Assembly (NCBI GenBank): GCA_963691655.1
Contig: OY829327.1
Location: 65,980,079 to 66,044,078 of the forward strand
DNA from: Toxonevra muliebris
Taxonomy: Eukaryota; Arthropoda; Insecta; Diptera; Pallopteridae
Direction of reading: 5' to 3'
DNA length: 64,000 bases
The notes beneath the pieces were generated by a model, which had not been told where the DNA came from, made no database searches, and worked only from the letters and a program-made list of their open reading frames with translations. Numbering within the stretch: the first letter of the stretch is position 1; each line of letters opens with the position of its first letter. The position numbers and the translations under genes were made by a program. This document shows positions 1-12,446 of this stretch, one piece after another.

Positions 1-520
1 AATTGATCCAATTAGTCGAGTTTTAGTTGTGACTGACAAATGTGATGGTAGAAGGAGAGAATACCAGTGACGTCTTACCGCTCTTTCCAACACAATTTGA
101 CAGCATTAGTTACCTCGTCTGAAAGCAAACTTCGATAGTTCTACTTTGGATTCGATATTCAAATTTTGAACCCAAATTCATACAAGTGAATTAAACCAAT
201 TGTATGAAAACTATCAATTATCATCTGTATCGCGTTCATAATAAATTACGTATGGTTGATAAGCCACAATGTATGGCTACACCTCATGCCTAATATACAT
301 TTAGGGGCCGCAATATATAAAGAAATAAAGATTAATTCTAGCAGTGCAAATTAATATTTCAAATGATTGTCGAAATTATTGTTAGAAATACCAAAATGTA
401 AACCATAATTTATTATTCATCGGTACACGCCGACACAACATGAAGGTTATTCGTTGGTATTTCACAAACACTTTCTTTGATTTTGAAGTCGCATTCGTGT
501 ACTGGGTGGTGTTGACCCGT
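1..520. other. 5' flank of the Pp1 gene, no gene seen
   Basis: AT-rich sequence with no long reading frame and no repeat that I recognise. It should contain the upstream regulatory DNA and perhaps part of the 5' UTR of the phosphatase gene that starts at 680. Confidence 0.5.
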
Positions 521-560
521 TTGTCAGTCTTTGTGTGTTCGCTCTTCGAACTTCTGGTAG
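520..560 (+). promoter_or_regulatory. Possible initiator of the Pp1 gene
   Basis: TCAGTCT at 524-530 matches the insect initiator consensus TCAKTY and lies about 155 bp before the Pp1 start codon, a plausible 5' UTR length. No TATA box is seen at the right distance and no clear downstream promoter element was found. The assignment is inference from one short motif. Confidence 0.3.
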
Positions 561-652
561 CTGTGGAAAAAATCTATTAAAAATACTAATATTATTAAAT
601 ACAAGAACATTTTCGATTTATTAACGAAAAAAGAACTATAAATTACTAGTAA

Positions 653-1588
<936 letters not shown>

Positions 1589-1733
1589 ATTTTACACACT
1601 GGAAGTGGGTCTCTCTATTAACACATACATACACACTCAAATCTAAAAACAACAAAATAATTATTTAAAATTTACTGAAAAAGAAACAAAATTTATGAGA
1701 ATATGAACTTATAGCGCAGACAAACAGAGGAAT

Positions 1734-1837
1734 AATAAATCAAATTAACACATTTTATTTACAAATTGCAATTTACTCAAATGTAATAGAATTAGTATGT
1801 CCATCTTTGTATCTTAGTAGAAATTCGCATGAATAAA
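1734..1837 (+). terminator. Polyadenylation signals of the Pp1 gene
   Basis: Two AATAAA hexamers, at 1734-1739 and 1832-1837, lie 146 and 244 bp past the Pp1 stop codon. Either could direct 3' end formation. Which is used cannot be told from sequence alone. Confidence 0.5.
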
Positions 1838-1839
1838 AC

Positions 1840-3690
1840 AGATCAAACGACTATTTCATAATTTCAACAAAAATCTAACAATGCAACTTAGCAACTGAAA
1901 TAACGCAATGTAAAGGGAATTTTAATTACATTTGCAATCAATAGAAATATTGTAATTGTATTTGAAAAGAGGAATTGGAGATGTCGTCCACTAACGGTTG
2001 CATTAAAAATTCTGAAATGCAATTAAACTCTAACGAAACATCTTTAAAGGTATTGACAATGCTATTTTATTTTTTTAGTTTCTTAGCGATTGATATTTTT
2101 TTTTTTTTTTATTCCACAAAATTATTTTATACATCTTCCAAATTTGAGCTATTTCTACAATTGATGCTTATCAATTTTTTTTTAGAGATGTGGCTGGCGA
2201 TCGACATTTTTTGATTAGATTTTCTGTCTGCAAAAATATTTAGAAAAAAAAAAAAACTACATTTGTTTAGTACTTTTCTTCGACACTTTCTATATTTTTC
2301 CTTATGATATTTTTGATCTTATAAAATTGACCTTTTACAATAAGATGTGTTTTTATATACTATTATTAATCAATATCTGTATTATTATTAAAACATCTTT
2401 GTATTAATAACAAAAATCATTATATACAATTTATTGAAATGATTTAAATAAATATTTGGCGTAATATTAATAATACACTTGCTGGATTTTTGTAGTTGAA
2501 ACTTGAAATAGTTAACAAAAAATTGAGAATAAATTTAGTATATTGCACATTTGACAAAACCTGCATATAAAAGGCATAAGAAATTTAATTGTTTTGTCCA
2601 ATTATATTTTGATTCGATGATATTTTGCTGTTTTATTGCTACAGTTGTGTTCACAATAATAGGAGTGCTTTCTTCAAGTAATTGCAATCTCTTTGAACAG
2701 GCTGTAAAAACATCGGTAAACATCCTAACGGTAATTTTTTTCGGTCACAATCAGCATAGTTTCGCATGGGTTGTAAAAGATTTCATACAACTAAGTGACT
2801 GCGTAGTGATAAATGATGTTAATAAAAATAAGAGTTTTGTTACATTTTAATATATCATCGTAGTTCAAGCAGAAGTCACTCAGTCCAAATTTTTGTAGTT
2901 GTATCCGTATTAATTAGCTACTATAATTTGAGTGGCATAATAAATTAGATTTTTGATGATCCAGTTGAAACGTATACTAGTTTGTATATGAATCTGTTGA
3001 CTTTTTAAATTTTGCCAGTGTTCGTAGCGCACCATCTAAAACTTGTTAACTAACTTCACCTCAGAAATTAAAAAAAATGGACTTAGTGAATTCTGTCAGA
3101 ATGCCGACGATATTATACTTAATAAAATTAAATGAAAAATACCAAAATGGAATAGATAATATTATCTACTTTTTGATGTGTAAGCGGCGATATAAATAAA
3201 TTTTATATGGCAGTGAAATGACAGATTATTTCATCCCATCCCTAAAAACTCGCTGTATTTTTTTATCTTATGCCCAAAAGCTGGCTATTTTAGCCATAAA
3301 ATCACACTAAACTAAAGTGTTGTCAAGGTCACTGCAACCAGTGCTATAACCAGAAAAACATTTTGGGGGTTTTCTTTTTTTAAAAAAAGGAGAAAATTAT
3401 TTCATTTGTTCGAATCAAAATAATTTTTTTAAGTCTGGAAAAAAGGTGCCTTACTGACTATACAAATTGTAGTACTTAAGTATAACTTAAAGGTAAACTA
3501 AATTTATGAATAAAAAGAATTAATCTTTTTAAATGCAGATTTATAGACAGTGAAATCTAAAGCTAAAGAATCATCGATAGAATTAAATTCTATTAAGAGC
3601 CAAAAAATCGGAACTATTGCGCCGATGAAAGCAAATAGAGATTAAGTTTACGGAATTATATAGTTCAAGTGAGGTACAAAAGAAAGCTTC
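1840..3690. other. AT-rich intergenic DNA with weak reading frames
   Basis: Mostly A/T runs. A short frame starting ATG at 1981 runs 23 codons to a good donor (AAG|GTATTG at 2050), and a polypyrimidine/AG acceptor follows near 2185. A hydrophobic open frame lies at 2551-2850 but has no ATG start and no family resemblance. I see no supported gene. Confidence 0.4.
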
Positions 3691-5050
3691 CTGTTAAAAA
3701 CATTGCCCAAATCTTTTATTTCACTAACGGATTTTAGGTTAGAAAGACCAATATGATATGAGGTAGGAATAGTACTATTTAAATTAGCAAACGTCATGTG
3801 GAATCACTTATTTATATCTAACAATAAATGATTTATGCAACACCAATCAAGAACTTTATCCAAATCGGATTGCAATATTATAGCGTCAGAGTGACTTTTT
3901 ATTATTGAATAAAGCTTCAAGTCATCTGTATACAATAAAAATTTTGAATTGGAAAAACAGTTACTAATATCATTAATAAATAGGACGAACAATAATGGAC
4001 CTAAAATACTACCTTGAAAAACACCTGAGTTGGTCCTAAAGGGAATTGATTCAACATTGTCGATAACCACAAAAGATAGCCTATTTGTCAAGTAACTTCT
4101 GATCCACTCTAAAAAGACAGTGGAAACCCAAATTTGCCAATTTAAAAATCAATAAATTATGAGAGACCTTGTCAAACGCTTTAGAAAAATCTGTGTAAAT
4201 GGGATTAATTTGGAAACCATTTTGAAACGCAACAATACAGTCTTCGGTAAAAACTGAAAGATTATTAATTGTTGAACGACCCGAAACAAAATCATGTTGA
4301 TTTGAGCATATTAAGTTTTTAACCGCAAAATAAATCTTATTTTTTACAATGCTTTCAAAGAATTTAGAGACTGTGGTTAACTTTGAAATGGGCCTATAGT
4401 TAGAGATATCGTTATTATTACCATTTTTAAAAATAGGAATAATAGCAGTGATTTTCCAATCATCAATAAAAACACCAGAGGATAACGATTTATTGAAGAG
4501 AAGTTCTTTAGCATACCATGGTAATTTATGAATCTTTCTTGGAAATCTCGGAATATTATTCATTCAAATATCACGTAACTTAAGTTTGAAAGCCATATAA
4601 CAAACAAACAAATCTAGATTATTAAATAAATTAATCCAACAAATATCTAAAATTAGCCGATTAATATTATTGAAATCACATAATCTATAATTGAAGTTAA
4701 TTTTATCATTATCATTGACATTAGATGGAAAGTCATAAAACTCACACACACAAAGGTTGGAAAAAGGAACTGCACAATCAAAAAAATTATAATTTATGTT
4801 ATTACTTAAAAAAATTAGATCAAGAAATCTATTTAATTTATTAGGAACGCAATGTGTTTGCAATAGACCAAGACTTAATAAACTATCAATTAAATACATT
4901 TCCGATACACAAATTACATTAGATGGAGTTAAAATATTAGTAATATTAAGATTACTCCAGTCAACCTTACATAAGTTGAAATCGCCCAATACACAGATGT
5001 GATTATCGTCACGAATATTCAACGCGAGGAGAAGTATGTTATCTGCACAC
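3690..5050 (-). pseudogene. Decayed non-LTR retrotransposon (endonuclease and reverse transcriptase fragments)
   Basis: Read on the minus strand, three successive open stretches in different frames spell a LINE ORF2. They are an endonuclease piece with VLGDFNL (near 4970), an RT piece with TAIIPIFKNGNNND, ISNYRPIS and FSKAFDKV (4081-4563), and an RT palm piece with FQGSILGPLLFVLFINDI and YTDD where Y/FADD is usual (3804-4091). Further sense continues to about 3690. The frame breaks and the altered catalytic box show a dead copy. The motif order and the missing RNase H suggest a Jockey/CR1-type clade, but the clade is not certain. The 5' part of the element is missing. Confidence 0.85.
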
Positions 5051-6340
5051 TACATATATAACGAATCACTGCTATAATAGTCAAATATCCAAAATGTTTT
5101 ATTTATTTGCATCGAATTAAAAATTTAATATAGTTAATACAAAATATACAGGGGGGCTCGGAACCCTGCCCCTTGATTACGGTCCTCCACTACTTAATTT
5201 GCATAAAAACTAAGTTGTGTATTAACGAACACAAGGCAGAAGTGAAACTTCTTGTGAACTAAACGAAATACAAGCAAATAACAAGCAAATGAAATTTTTC
5301 AATTGCTAAATTTTTTACTTCATTGGCTTGTGGTTTTTAATTTCATTTAGATTTAGATCGAAGATTGCCACGCTCATTTATTTTGCAAAAGTTTTTTATT
5401 ACCTAAACTTCACCAGGGCCAGACAATAGATAGACGATCGGAGATAGTAGATGTATATTATAAAAAAAAGCAGAAAACACCACCTCTTGGCTGGCAATGG
5501 CAAAATTCCAAGGATAAAGATTGCTTATGAAAAGCCTTTGACTTTACCGTTCGGTTCTGAAATAAATCTGTAGGTCTATTCCATCTAAGAGGTGTTGCAC
5601 CATAAAAGAAGAAGTAGAATAGAAAGAAAAAGAAATAAATCTGTGGTCTCAATCCATAATGACCTAACAACGTGTTCTACGTATCAAAATCTATTTGCAA
5701 TTCATTTTTCATGTTTATATCTTTTTTAGGGCGGCAATTACCCCTAAAGAAAGTTAAACAAACCCCTGATTTTCAGTAAGGATTTGAAACTTTAAACTGG
5801 TCTCCTGAAGAAATTAGAAACTATCGAAAGTATCGATTTTTCTGCTGTCTAAAATCGTTGGAGTCGAACTATCGATGTTTAGCCAACACTAGCTCATATT
5901 CACCTAATAGTGTATTTGTTTTCTTTCGAATTGTCAAAATTTTCTTTTCCGAGTAAAAAGTTACCGTTTCACACACACTCTAACTCGCACTTTATAACAC
6001 TGATACTACAATCATACTCACAATCTTATTTTTTCGAAGGATGGATGAATCTATTTTCCGTTTTTTTCTTAACACCCTTCTATATACCCTTTTCTGCTGA
6101 ATGGCGCCATGTTTTCCTCATAAATTTTCAGTTAGCTTTAAATGTAACAGCGTTTTTATACATCTTTTATACATACCTATCACTCTGTAGAAAGCAATAA
6201 CAACAAATAATCGTCTCACGAGAACTGTTTATACTTTTTTTACACAAGGTAAAGCATTAAATAACACTAATAGTAAATAAAACTGAACTACACATAATAA
6301 CTGGATTGTAAGAATTAGACATTTCTGACTAATATTTAAA
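5050..6340. other. Intergenic DNA with a SINE-like fragment, otherwise no gene seen
   Basis: Apart from the SINE-related piece at about 5470-5640, this stretch is AT-rich with no credible coding frame. It contains ATCGAT-type motifs at 5826-5877 whose role is unknown. It should include the downstream flank of the MYCBP-type gene that ends at 6487 on the minus strand. Confidence 0.4.
5470..5640. repeat. SINE-family body fragment
   Basis: Contains TTGGCTGGCAATGGCAAAAT and CGTTCGGTTCTGAAATAAAT spaced as in the bodies at 23486-23715 and 23931-24241. All three share a core with GCAATGGCAAA followed by CCGTTCGGA..CG and AAACTGTAGG-type sequence. No tRNA head is visible in this copy, so it is probably truncated. 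Confidence 0.55.
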
Positions 6341-6349
6341 AAATAGGAA

Positions 6350-6355
6350 TTTATT
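6350..6355 (-). terminator. Polyadenylation signal of the MYCBP-like gene
   Basis: AATAAA on the minus strand, about 130 bp beyond the stop codon of the gene at 6487-7080. Confidence 0.45.
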
Positions 6356-6486
6356 GGGCATTCTTTGGTGGAATAATGACTTTATATATTATTTTCAACA
6401 GGGAACAATGGAAACATTATACACTCCATTTTGCATTTGCATATTATTTGTTATATGTACATTTTTATCTACACAATAGTAAAAAA

Positions 6487-7080
6487 TTAAAGGTTATTTC
6501 CATTTTTCTCGATCAATGCGGACGGATTTTCTTCATTACTGTGACAATTATGGACAATCGCTTCCGAGTCATCGTTTGGTTGTGTTGGTGCATCAGATGA
6601 TACCTGCGTTGGTATGTCAGATGAAACTATTGCTGATGTAGTTGCAGTCGTAGCAATTGTATCATCCGTTATACGATCCGCATTCGATCCCTTTTCTTCG
6701 ATATTTGTTTCGACTGCATTTTCCTTAATTTGATTTCCGTCTATTTCTTCACGTGGTTCCTCCAGGGCTTCCGGATTTGTTTCCTGTATGAGCTCACGCA
6801 GACGTTGAATCTCACATCGCGCTTCTTCAAGCTCACTTTGTAAGTATGTCACATAGTCTGCCTGCTGTAGCGAATCACCTAAGTTATGTCGCAAATATTC
6901 AATTGGATTTTCTGGACGTTCCTTAACAATACGTACAAAAACTTTGGTTAAAGTTTCAATTACACCAGCGCGCTCTAAATATCGACGGAACTCATCACGT
7001 TTAGGATCAATAGGCTAAAAACACAACTAATGAAAAAAATACTTGCCAAATGTGAAGAATTTAATTACCTTAAATGCCAT
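6487..7080 (-). CDS. Mycbp: c-Myc-binding protein (MYCBP/AMY-1) family protein, two exons
   Basis: The minus-strand CDS joins exon 1 (7080-7069, MAFK) to exon 2 (7014-6487) across a 54-bp intron with donor AAG|GTAATT and acceptor TTTTTAG|CCT. The product is 179 residues. Residues 5-50 match the MYCBP signature: KRDEFRRYLERAGVIETLTK, then ERPENPIEYLRHNLG. Human MYCBP, as I recall it, has KREQFRRYLEKSGVLDTLTK in the same place. Residues about 60-85 form an acidic coiled coil (YLQSELEEARCEIQRLRELI). The last 90 residues are Thr/Ser/Glu-rich, look disordered and go beyond the roughly 103-residue mammalian protein. Mammalian MYCBP binds the c-Myc N-terminus and A-kinase anchors; the fly role is not evident from sequence. 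The ATG at 7080 gives an N-terminus of family-typical length. Confidence 0.9.
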
Positions 7081-7089
7081 TTCAAACAA

Positions 7090-8510
7090 ATATTCTCGCG
7101 GAGTGTACTTTTCACAAAAGTAAATGAATTAAAGAAAGTAACAGTAACAAGAATCAACAAATGCAAAAAAATGCATTAAACGCAATAAATATGAATATAA
7201 GAAATACGGGTAAAACAGCCTTGCCAATAGCATTCGAATTTTTAATTTGCCCAGATTTTGCCAAAATCCAATTAAAGTCGCTTGGTGTTGGTAAAAATTT
7301 TTAAAAGCTACCAAAGATATCTGTGGATATTCAGCAGAAAAACTTTTTTCAATAACATAAATTTTACATGAGCAAAGAATTTCTGGGTTTATATATTTAA
7401 AGGAACTAGTCGGTAAGGCCCCAGTAACTGGGACTATTTTGTTGCGGAAGAAATCTTTTTATGAAAAAATAAGTATCAAAACAGAACCAAACTACTCGTT
7501 GGTGTTTGTTTTGTTATTTGGGTATGTAGATAAATCTGAAAGATGCCGTTAATCATGCCTTATCTCTCTCTCTCTCTTACTCCCGCTTAACCCTCTAATC
7601 CGTAAGGTCGCCCTGAGGCTGCTTTCAATCTATTTCATTGAATAGATAAGTGCAAATTTATTTTTTCTTAAAATTAATTGCCAGCTCTGAAGAAGGAATA
7701 AACACAAAATATATGGTCAGTTTGCGCTTTCCGCGATCAAACGATTGTTTTTTACAGTTACTTTATGTGTACAAGTGTTATTTTGCGACGAAAAATCATC
7801 ACCCATATTAAGTTTTTTATAAAAATTTAAAAAAAAATTTTTGTAAGTCTCCAATTTTGGTGGGAATTTTTTGGTAAGTAGATAGACATATTCACTTTCA
7901 TAATTTGTTAATGTTTGATGTAAATAAATAGTTTTATAAGGCTTACGTAAAATTTTGTGAAGGCAGCCTCAGGCGGGCTTGCGGGTTTAGATCAAAATTT
8001 GTGTGTTTTTACCACGTTTATATAAACTCGCTTTCAATGGTGTCAGTCTGTCTGTTCGGTACAAATATTGCAATCGATTTTAAACTAACTTCCCGATGAG
8101 CTTGAGACTTAAAATAATATATTTAAATATAGTTCAGAACTAGAAGACAATGCAATATGAAATATCTAAAATATATATAAAAATATTTAAAATATTAGCA
8201 TCGGAAGTTTTTCAATTTTTTTCGTAGATCAAAGCATTTCCATTCATCGTTGTAAAAATCATTGCTTTAGCGGGAGTGGAATATACATGTGTGTACATGC
8301 CAGGGATGCCAACTAATTTTTTCTTTCTCCCCGATAACTCGTGAATTTCCTTGATTTTCGACCAAATTCCCCGCACCTGTATAATTTCATATTATAACAG
8401 TACGATACGTACTTTTCTTATAAACATATCATACAAACGAAAAATACCCTTTACGTAGGCTTAGAGTTACTCTCGGTCAGAGTTATTTTAAAGCGCCCTG
8501 AACATTCTTG
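7090..8510. other. Intergenic DNA upstream of the MYCBP-like gene
   Basis: AT-rich DNA with a (TC)n run near 7563. Sequence at 7591-7985 has piggyBac-like features and is listed separately. A transposon-like start (CCAGGGATGCCAACT) lies near 8300. No coding frame is supported. Confidence 0.4.
7591..7985. mobile_element. Possible piggyBac-like MITE
   Basis: The left end follows TTAA at 7587-7590 and begins CCCTCTAATCCG, with GCCCTGAGGCTGCTTTC inside. Near 7963-7985 the reverse complement GCCTGAGGCTGCCTTC forms an imperfect inverted repeat. The right end lacks a clean TTAA, so the boundary is uncertain. Confidence 0.35.
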
Positions 8511-8515
8511 GTTAA

Positions 8516-8802
8516 CCCTGGAAGTAAATGCATATTTTTTATACGTAGAGGTAGTGCTTCGCCGAAACGACGATGGTGTTATTCAAAGTAGTCGTACACA
8601 TACACGTGATCTATACACCTATAACTTTGAAAATTGATTGTTTCCCATTATTTGGTTAATTTATCATATAGAAAAACAACAATCGACGTTTATTTTTAAT
8701 AACATTTATTCATAAATTAAATGTTTATCTACACTTACTTAGAAAGAAAAATTGTAAAACGTAAACATGCGTCGTCAATTTGACGAAGCATGTCCTTCAG
8801 GG
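8516..8802. mobile_element. piggyBac-like MITE (TTAA-flanked)
   Basis: This 287-bp segment is flanked on both sides by TTAA (8512-8515 and 8803-8806). Its ends read CCCTGGAAGT and, in reverse complement, CCCTGAAGGA, resembling the CCCTAGAAAG end of piggyBac. A palindrome with CGTCGTCAATTTGACGAAGC lies just inside the right end, like one in the MITE at 21557-22040. It has no coding capacity. Confidence 0.55.
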
Positions 8803-8809
8803 TTAAAGA

Positions 8810-10240
8810 CTTCAAGTACAAGAAAAAAATGTGTAATAATTAAAAAAATTATATAAAGGGTTTTTTGCTGCTTCATTGAAGACGTTTTGAATATCGCACG
8901 CCTATGGCAAAAACCTTGTTTTGAGAAAAACTTGTTTAAGTTTTGACTACCGGTTTTTAACATATAAAATATACTTCTTATTTTTAATAGCTGGCCATAA
9001 TTTGCAAGTTGATAGGTTACCAGTGGCGGATACAGGAACTATTTTGGGGGAGGAGAAATAAAAAATAAAACTTCTTCATATGAACCAAATCGCGGGCTGG
9101 AGCGTTACGTACGTAAGCATTTTATTGATGTGTAAACATTTTAGCTCACGGTATGGGCAAAATTTCAAATGTGTAAAATGTAAGAATAACTGTAACGTAA
9201 GATGTAATATAACTGTAACATCCAGTTCTCCTCTCGCTCGCACTACTGCGCGGCATGACTGTGCTACTCTAAACAACAAAGAGAAGAGAAGAAGAGAGGG
9301 AGAAATTAAAATTCGAGCGTGGTTTGTTTGTTTATGTTTCGATCAATTTACTCACACATATATGTACATACGAAAACAAAATGTATGTGTACATTTATTC
9401 GTGGCAGAATTATTTTTTGGTGTTAAACGTGTGGAGATCGACTATACCATACAAACAGAGAAGTCGACGTAGCAAACACAGGCGTTTGATAGGTTTTGCA
9501 TTCGGTTAGTTAGATTGGATTAAAATTAAATATTTTTTAAAATATAAATACAATACAAAATGATAAGTAATAAGGAATCTAGGTTTTAATAAATATATAA
9601 ACAAAATGTAGTAATAATGATAGCAAACCACGGCTTTATAAAAATTTTGCTTTGTACATTAACATTAGAAAGGCAACACTTTTTTTATCTATGTAAATAG
9701 AAAAATGTTAAACAGAAAAAATCAAACTTATTTATTATAAAATCACTTATTTACTTCAAAGAAAATACAATGTTTATTATTTCTATTAAATGCAGTTAAG
9801 GCAAATCTCTTTGCGGTGCTTTTAAAAAGTAGTAGAGTGACTGGTCACCCCTGTTGCTTTTCTAATATGTGCGTATGTGTGTACAAATTCATATACCTAT
9901 ACGACGTTATGTAAAATTTTCAAATCTAATAAAATTTCAAATCGACAAGAAGAAAAACTTAAAGCGCGGAAAAAATATGCAATTGCAGTTGCGTATATGC
10001 GAGCATATCATGCCCGATGCATTGAGTAAAAGAAAAATGATTCAACTACAACATATCAGCCCTATTCACGATTTGGTGCAAATGCAAAATATTTCTGTTA
10101 TCACAACAAATACATACGATATGGAACAAAAATTTGCATTTGCATTGATGCAAGGCCATTTGCAATTTATAGTGAATTGGGCTATTACATATATATAAAA
10201 GATAATGATATCTAATAAATTTTCAAGTTTATAAAAGAAT
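8810..10240. other. Intergenic DNA with transposon ends, no gene seen
   Basis: CAGTGGCGGATACAGGAACT at 9022 followed by a G-rich run looks like a hAT-type terminus, but no partner was found. Open frames at 9080-9472 and 9869-10198 have no recognisable domain and sit in low-complexity AT DNA, so I do not call them genes. Confidence 0.4.
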
Positions 10241-10246
10241 TCTTTT

Positions 10247-10528
10247 AATTTGAACTATTTACCTAAGCATATAGATTATACATCAAATCCCTATAAATGG
10301 CTATACATATGTGAGCTTATGTATATGGCATTCAGTTGGTTTAACTGTTTACCTTGCCTGTTACGCATCCATTGTTTTTTAATTTGAATTATTTGCCTAG
10401 TATATAGATTATACTTCAAATCCCTACATATGGCTATACATATGTGAGCTTATGTATATGCCATTCAGTTGGCTTAACTGTTTACACATCAAAAATCTTG
10501 CGTGCCTTGCACGCATCCATTGTTTTTT
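10247..10528. repeat. Tandem duplication, unit about 134-148 bp
   Basis: Two head-to-tail copies, 10247-10380 and 10381-10528. They share ATAGATTATAC.TCAAATCCCTA, GGCTATACATATGTGAGCTT and ACGCATCCATTGTTTTTT. The second copy carries a 14-bp insertion near 10486. There is no coding content. Confidence 0.8.
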
Positions 10529-10756
10529 TTTTTTGCTTATTCATAAACTTTTTTTCGATGTCTATTAGTTTCTAAGGTATAGCTGTGTGAAAACTTACTG
10601 CAACGTTACCCATTTTGGGGAAAACCTGTTCTTGTAGCAAATCATTTCAAAATTTCTATGATCTATTTCCAAGGTAAGGGATCGTGGAAAATATTAACAA
10701 TAGGAAATATTTATTCAGTTTTCGGTTTTAGATTGGTTTATAATGAATTAATTTTT

Positions 10757-10935
10757 TACCCGAGAATCGAACCCGTTGAACTAATACTTGAGTCAAGCAT
10801 TTAAGAACTAAATCACAGAAATGATAAATTTTATTAAAACAACCCATTTGGACATTTTTTAAGAATTTAACCCTATCTGAGAATCGAATCTGAGGCAGCT
10901 GGAACTCCAGTCAAGCATTCATCCATATAAAATTT
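10757..10935 (-). repeat. Two tRNA-like (SINE head-like) segments
   Basis: On the minus strand, GGGTTCGATTCTCGGG (10757-10775) and GATTCGATTCTCAGA (about 10875-10890) resemble polymerase III B boxes. Each is preceded by a similar anticodon-arm-like stretch, TGCTTGACT. No complete cloverleaf is formed, so they look like decayed tRNA-derived repeats rather than tRNA genes. Confidence 0.35.
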
Positions 10936-11459
10936 GTATTGTTTTAATTCTTACACGTTTCATGCCAGTGGAAAATGTGCTTATCATGGAAAACAAATTT
11001 TTATCACACAAAAATCTCTATTATTATAACATGGAATACGAACATTTTAACAAATTTGTAAAAATTTTGAATTTGTTTGGGAGCAGTGTTTAGTGCGTTT
11101 TTGAGTCTACATCTGACAACATTAAAACTATGGTAAAGAGACAAAGAAAATGCTGTCAGCTATGACCTGAAAATGATTTATCCTTGGCCGAGGCTAGTCT
11201 TCAAAAGCTCTTTATTTCCAAAATTGATAATTATGTAAAAAGGGTATTTCACAAACCTCGTATTACATTTGTACCAGAAACAGGAGAGCTTTAATGGTTC
11301 GATCTAATATATCTATTCATAAAATAAAGAAAAATCAAATATAGTAATACTATTAAAACTTTAAAAAAAATTCAAATAAAAGCTGGAGGAAAATATAAAA
11401 AGCCAAGCTAGTGAATACAAAAGCTTTTACCTTTAGAATATTTAAGTCTTTGTGCAATG

Positions 11460-11715
11460 TGTTGTTAGTTACAAACCAGGGTGCTTTCGCTAAGAATCTC
11501 AGTGTTGATATCGTTGTAGTATTTCTAAGTTTGATTCACTAGCGGTTCCCCACAATTTAACTCCGTATGTCCAAACTGGTTTCAATATCGTTTTATAAAG
11601 TAGTAGTTTGTTCTCAAGACTCAGCTCTGATTTCGGACCCAATAACCAGTACATGCGATTTGTTTTTATGTTAAGGTGTAGCCTCATCGATTTTATATGC
11701 TTTTTCCAATTTAAT
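11460..11715 (-). pseudogene. Jockey-type LINE fragment (C-terminal RT region)
   Basis: A minus-strand frame contains RLHLNIKTNRMYWLLG, LENKLLLYKTILKPVWTYG and KLWGTASESNLEILQRYQ. This is the region just after the RT palm/thumb in Jockey/F-type LINEs (typically RNKLLLYKQILRPIWTYGIQLWG). The fragment covers only about 70 residues and is truncated on both sides. Confidence 0.8.
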
Positions 11716-12084
11716 CTTTTATCAATGTATAATCCTAATTATTTAACACTGTTAAGTTAATGGAGGACATTCCCCTCTTCTCACTGTTGCCAGATTGCAA
11801 AACCTATTTCCTTCTAGATGTACCAAAAAACCTTCAGTTTTGCCACTTTTAGAAAAAAACCTCTAGATTTTTTAACCCACTTGGAAAAGTCGAAATTATT
11901 TATAGTCACAAAGTTTAATATTTTATTTAGTTTCTCATTCTGCTGATAATGATATAAACCAAAAAAAATTGGTGTTTTTATTTTATTTAAAATCGTGTGC
12001 ATCAAAGAGTTAAAAATCAGTAACTAGTACTAGAATCATTGCAAGAATAAAAGAAACAAAATTCAATAACAATAAATTTGCTTG

Positions 12085-12160
12085 TGTGGCTCGGTTAGTA
12101 AGCGCGTCGTTTAATATTCGTGATGCGAATTGTTCGGCCACACTTTCGAGCCTGGAAAAA
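12085..12160 (+). repeat. tRNA-like segment
   Basis: TGGCTCGGTTAGTAAGCG resembles an A box (TRGYNNARNNG). About 55 bp further on, CTTTCGAGCCTGG resembles a degraded B box. The acceptor stem does not pair, so this is more likely a SINE head or tRNA relic than a functional tRNA. Confidence 0.4.
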
Positions 12161-12267
12161 GGCAACTCAAGAAAATAATAAAATTATAAAAACGATAATA
12201 GTAAATAATAAAAAAAAAATAAAAAATAATGAGCAAAAATGAATATATTTATAATTAAAAAAAAAAA

Positions 12268-12335
12268 TGTGGGATTTGAACCTTAGCACACACAAGTGCT
12301 TACTGGCAGTTTAGACAACTGGTCTATGGCGTCAC
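12268..12335 (-). repeat. tRNA-like segment (SINE head-like)
   Basis: On the minus strand TGACGCCATAGACCAGTTGT leads into an anticodon-arm-like region and then AAGGTTCAAATCCCAC, a perfect B box. The spacing suits a tRNA-derived promoter, but there is no paired acceptor stem. Confidence 0.45.
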
Positions 12336-12446
12336 AAATTTTGTAAAGGAACTATTTCGGAATTTGGTTTTTCTATGAGATGCAAGTGAGCTCATGCTAG
12401 TAATCGTGTCCTCCTTTATTACTCCTTTTGGAGGCTAAAACGAGTA

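Larger units (their letters stand above)
11720..12440. other. Intergenic DNA with tRNA-like repeats
   Basis: Contains a transposon-like terminus (CACTGTTGCCAGATTGC at 11780) and two tRNA-like segments listed separately. About 40 bp near 11873 (TTAACCCACTTGGAAAAGTC) recurs near 31673. No coding frame is supported. Confidence 0.4.

Noticed and set aside
2551..2850. Hydrophobic 99-codon open frame as a membrane protein gene
   Set aside because: It has no ATG at its start, no recognisable family and no clear splice partners. AT-rich DNA often gives such hydrophobic frames.
5820..5890. Cluster of ATCGAT motifs as a DREF-type promoter
   Set aside because: No gene starts nearby on either strand, and similar ATCGA-rich DNA occurs inside a pps intron near 40740-40820, so it is more likely repeat-derived.
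9869..10198. 109-codon frame as a gene
   Set aside because: No domain, poor start context, and it lies between repeats. Composition matches translated AT-rich non-coding DNA.
12085..12160. Functional tRNA gene
   Set aside because: A-box and B-box-like sequences are present but the acceptor stem does not pair and the anticodon arm is irregular, so a SINE-like relic is more likely.
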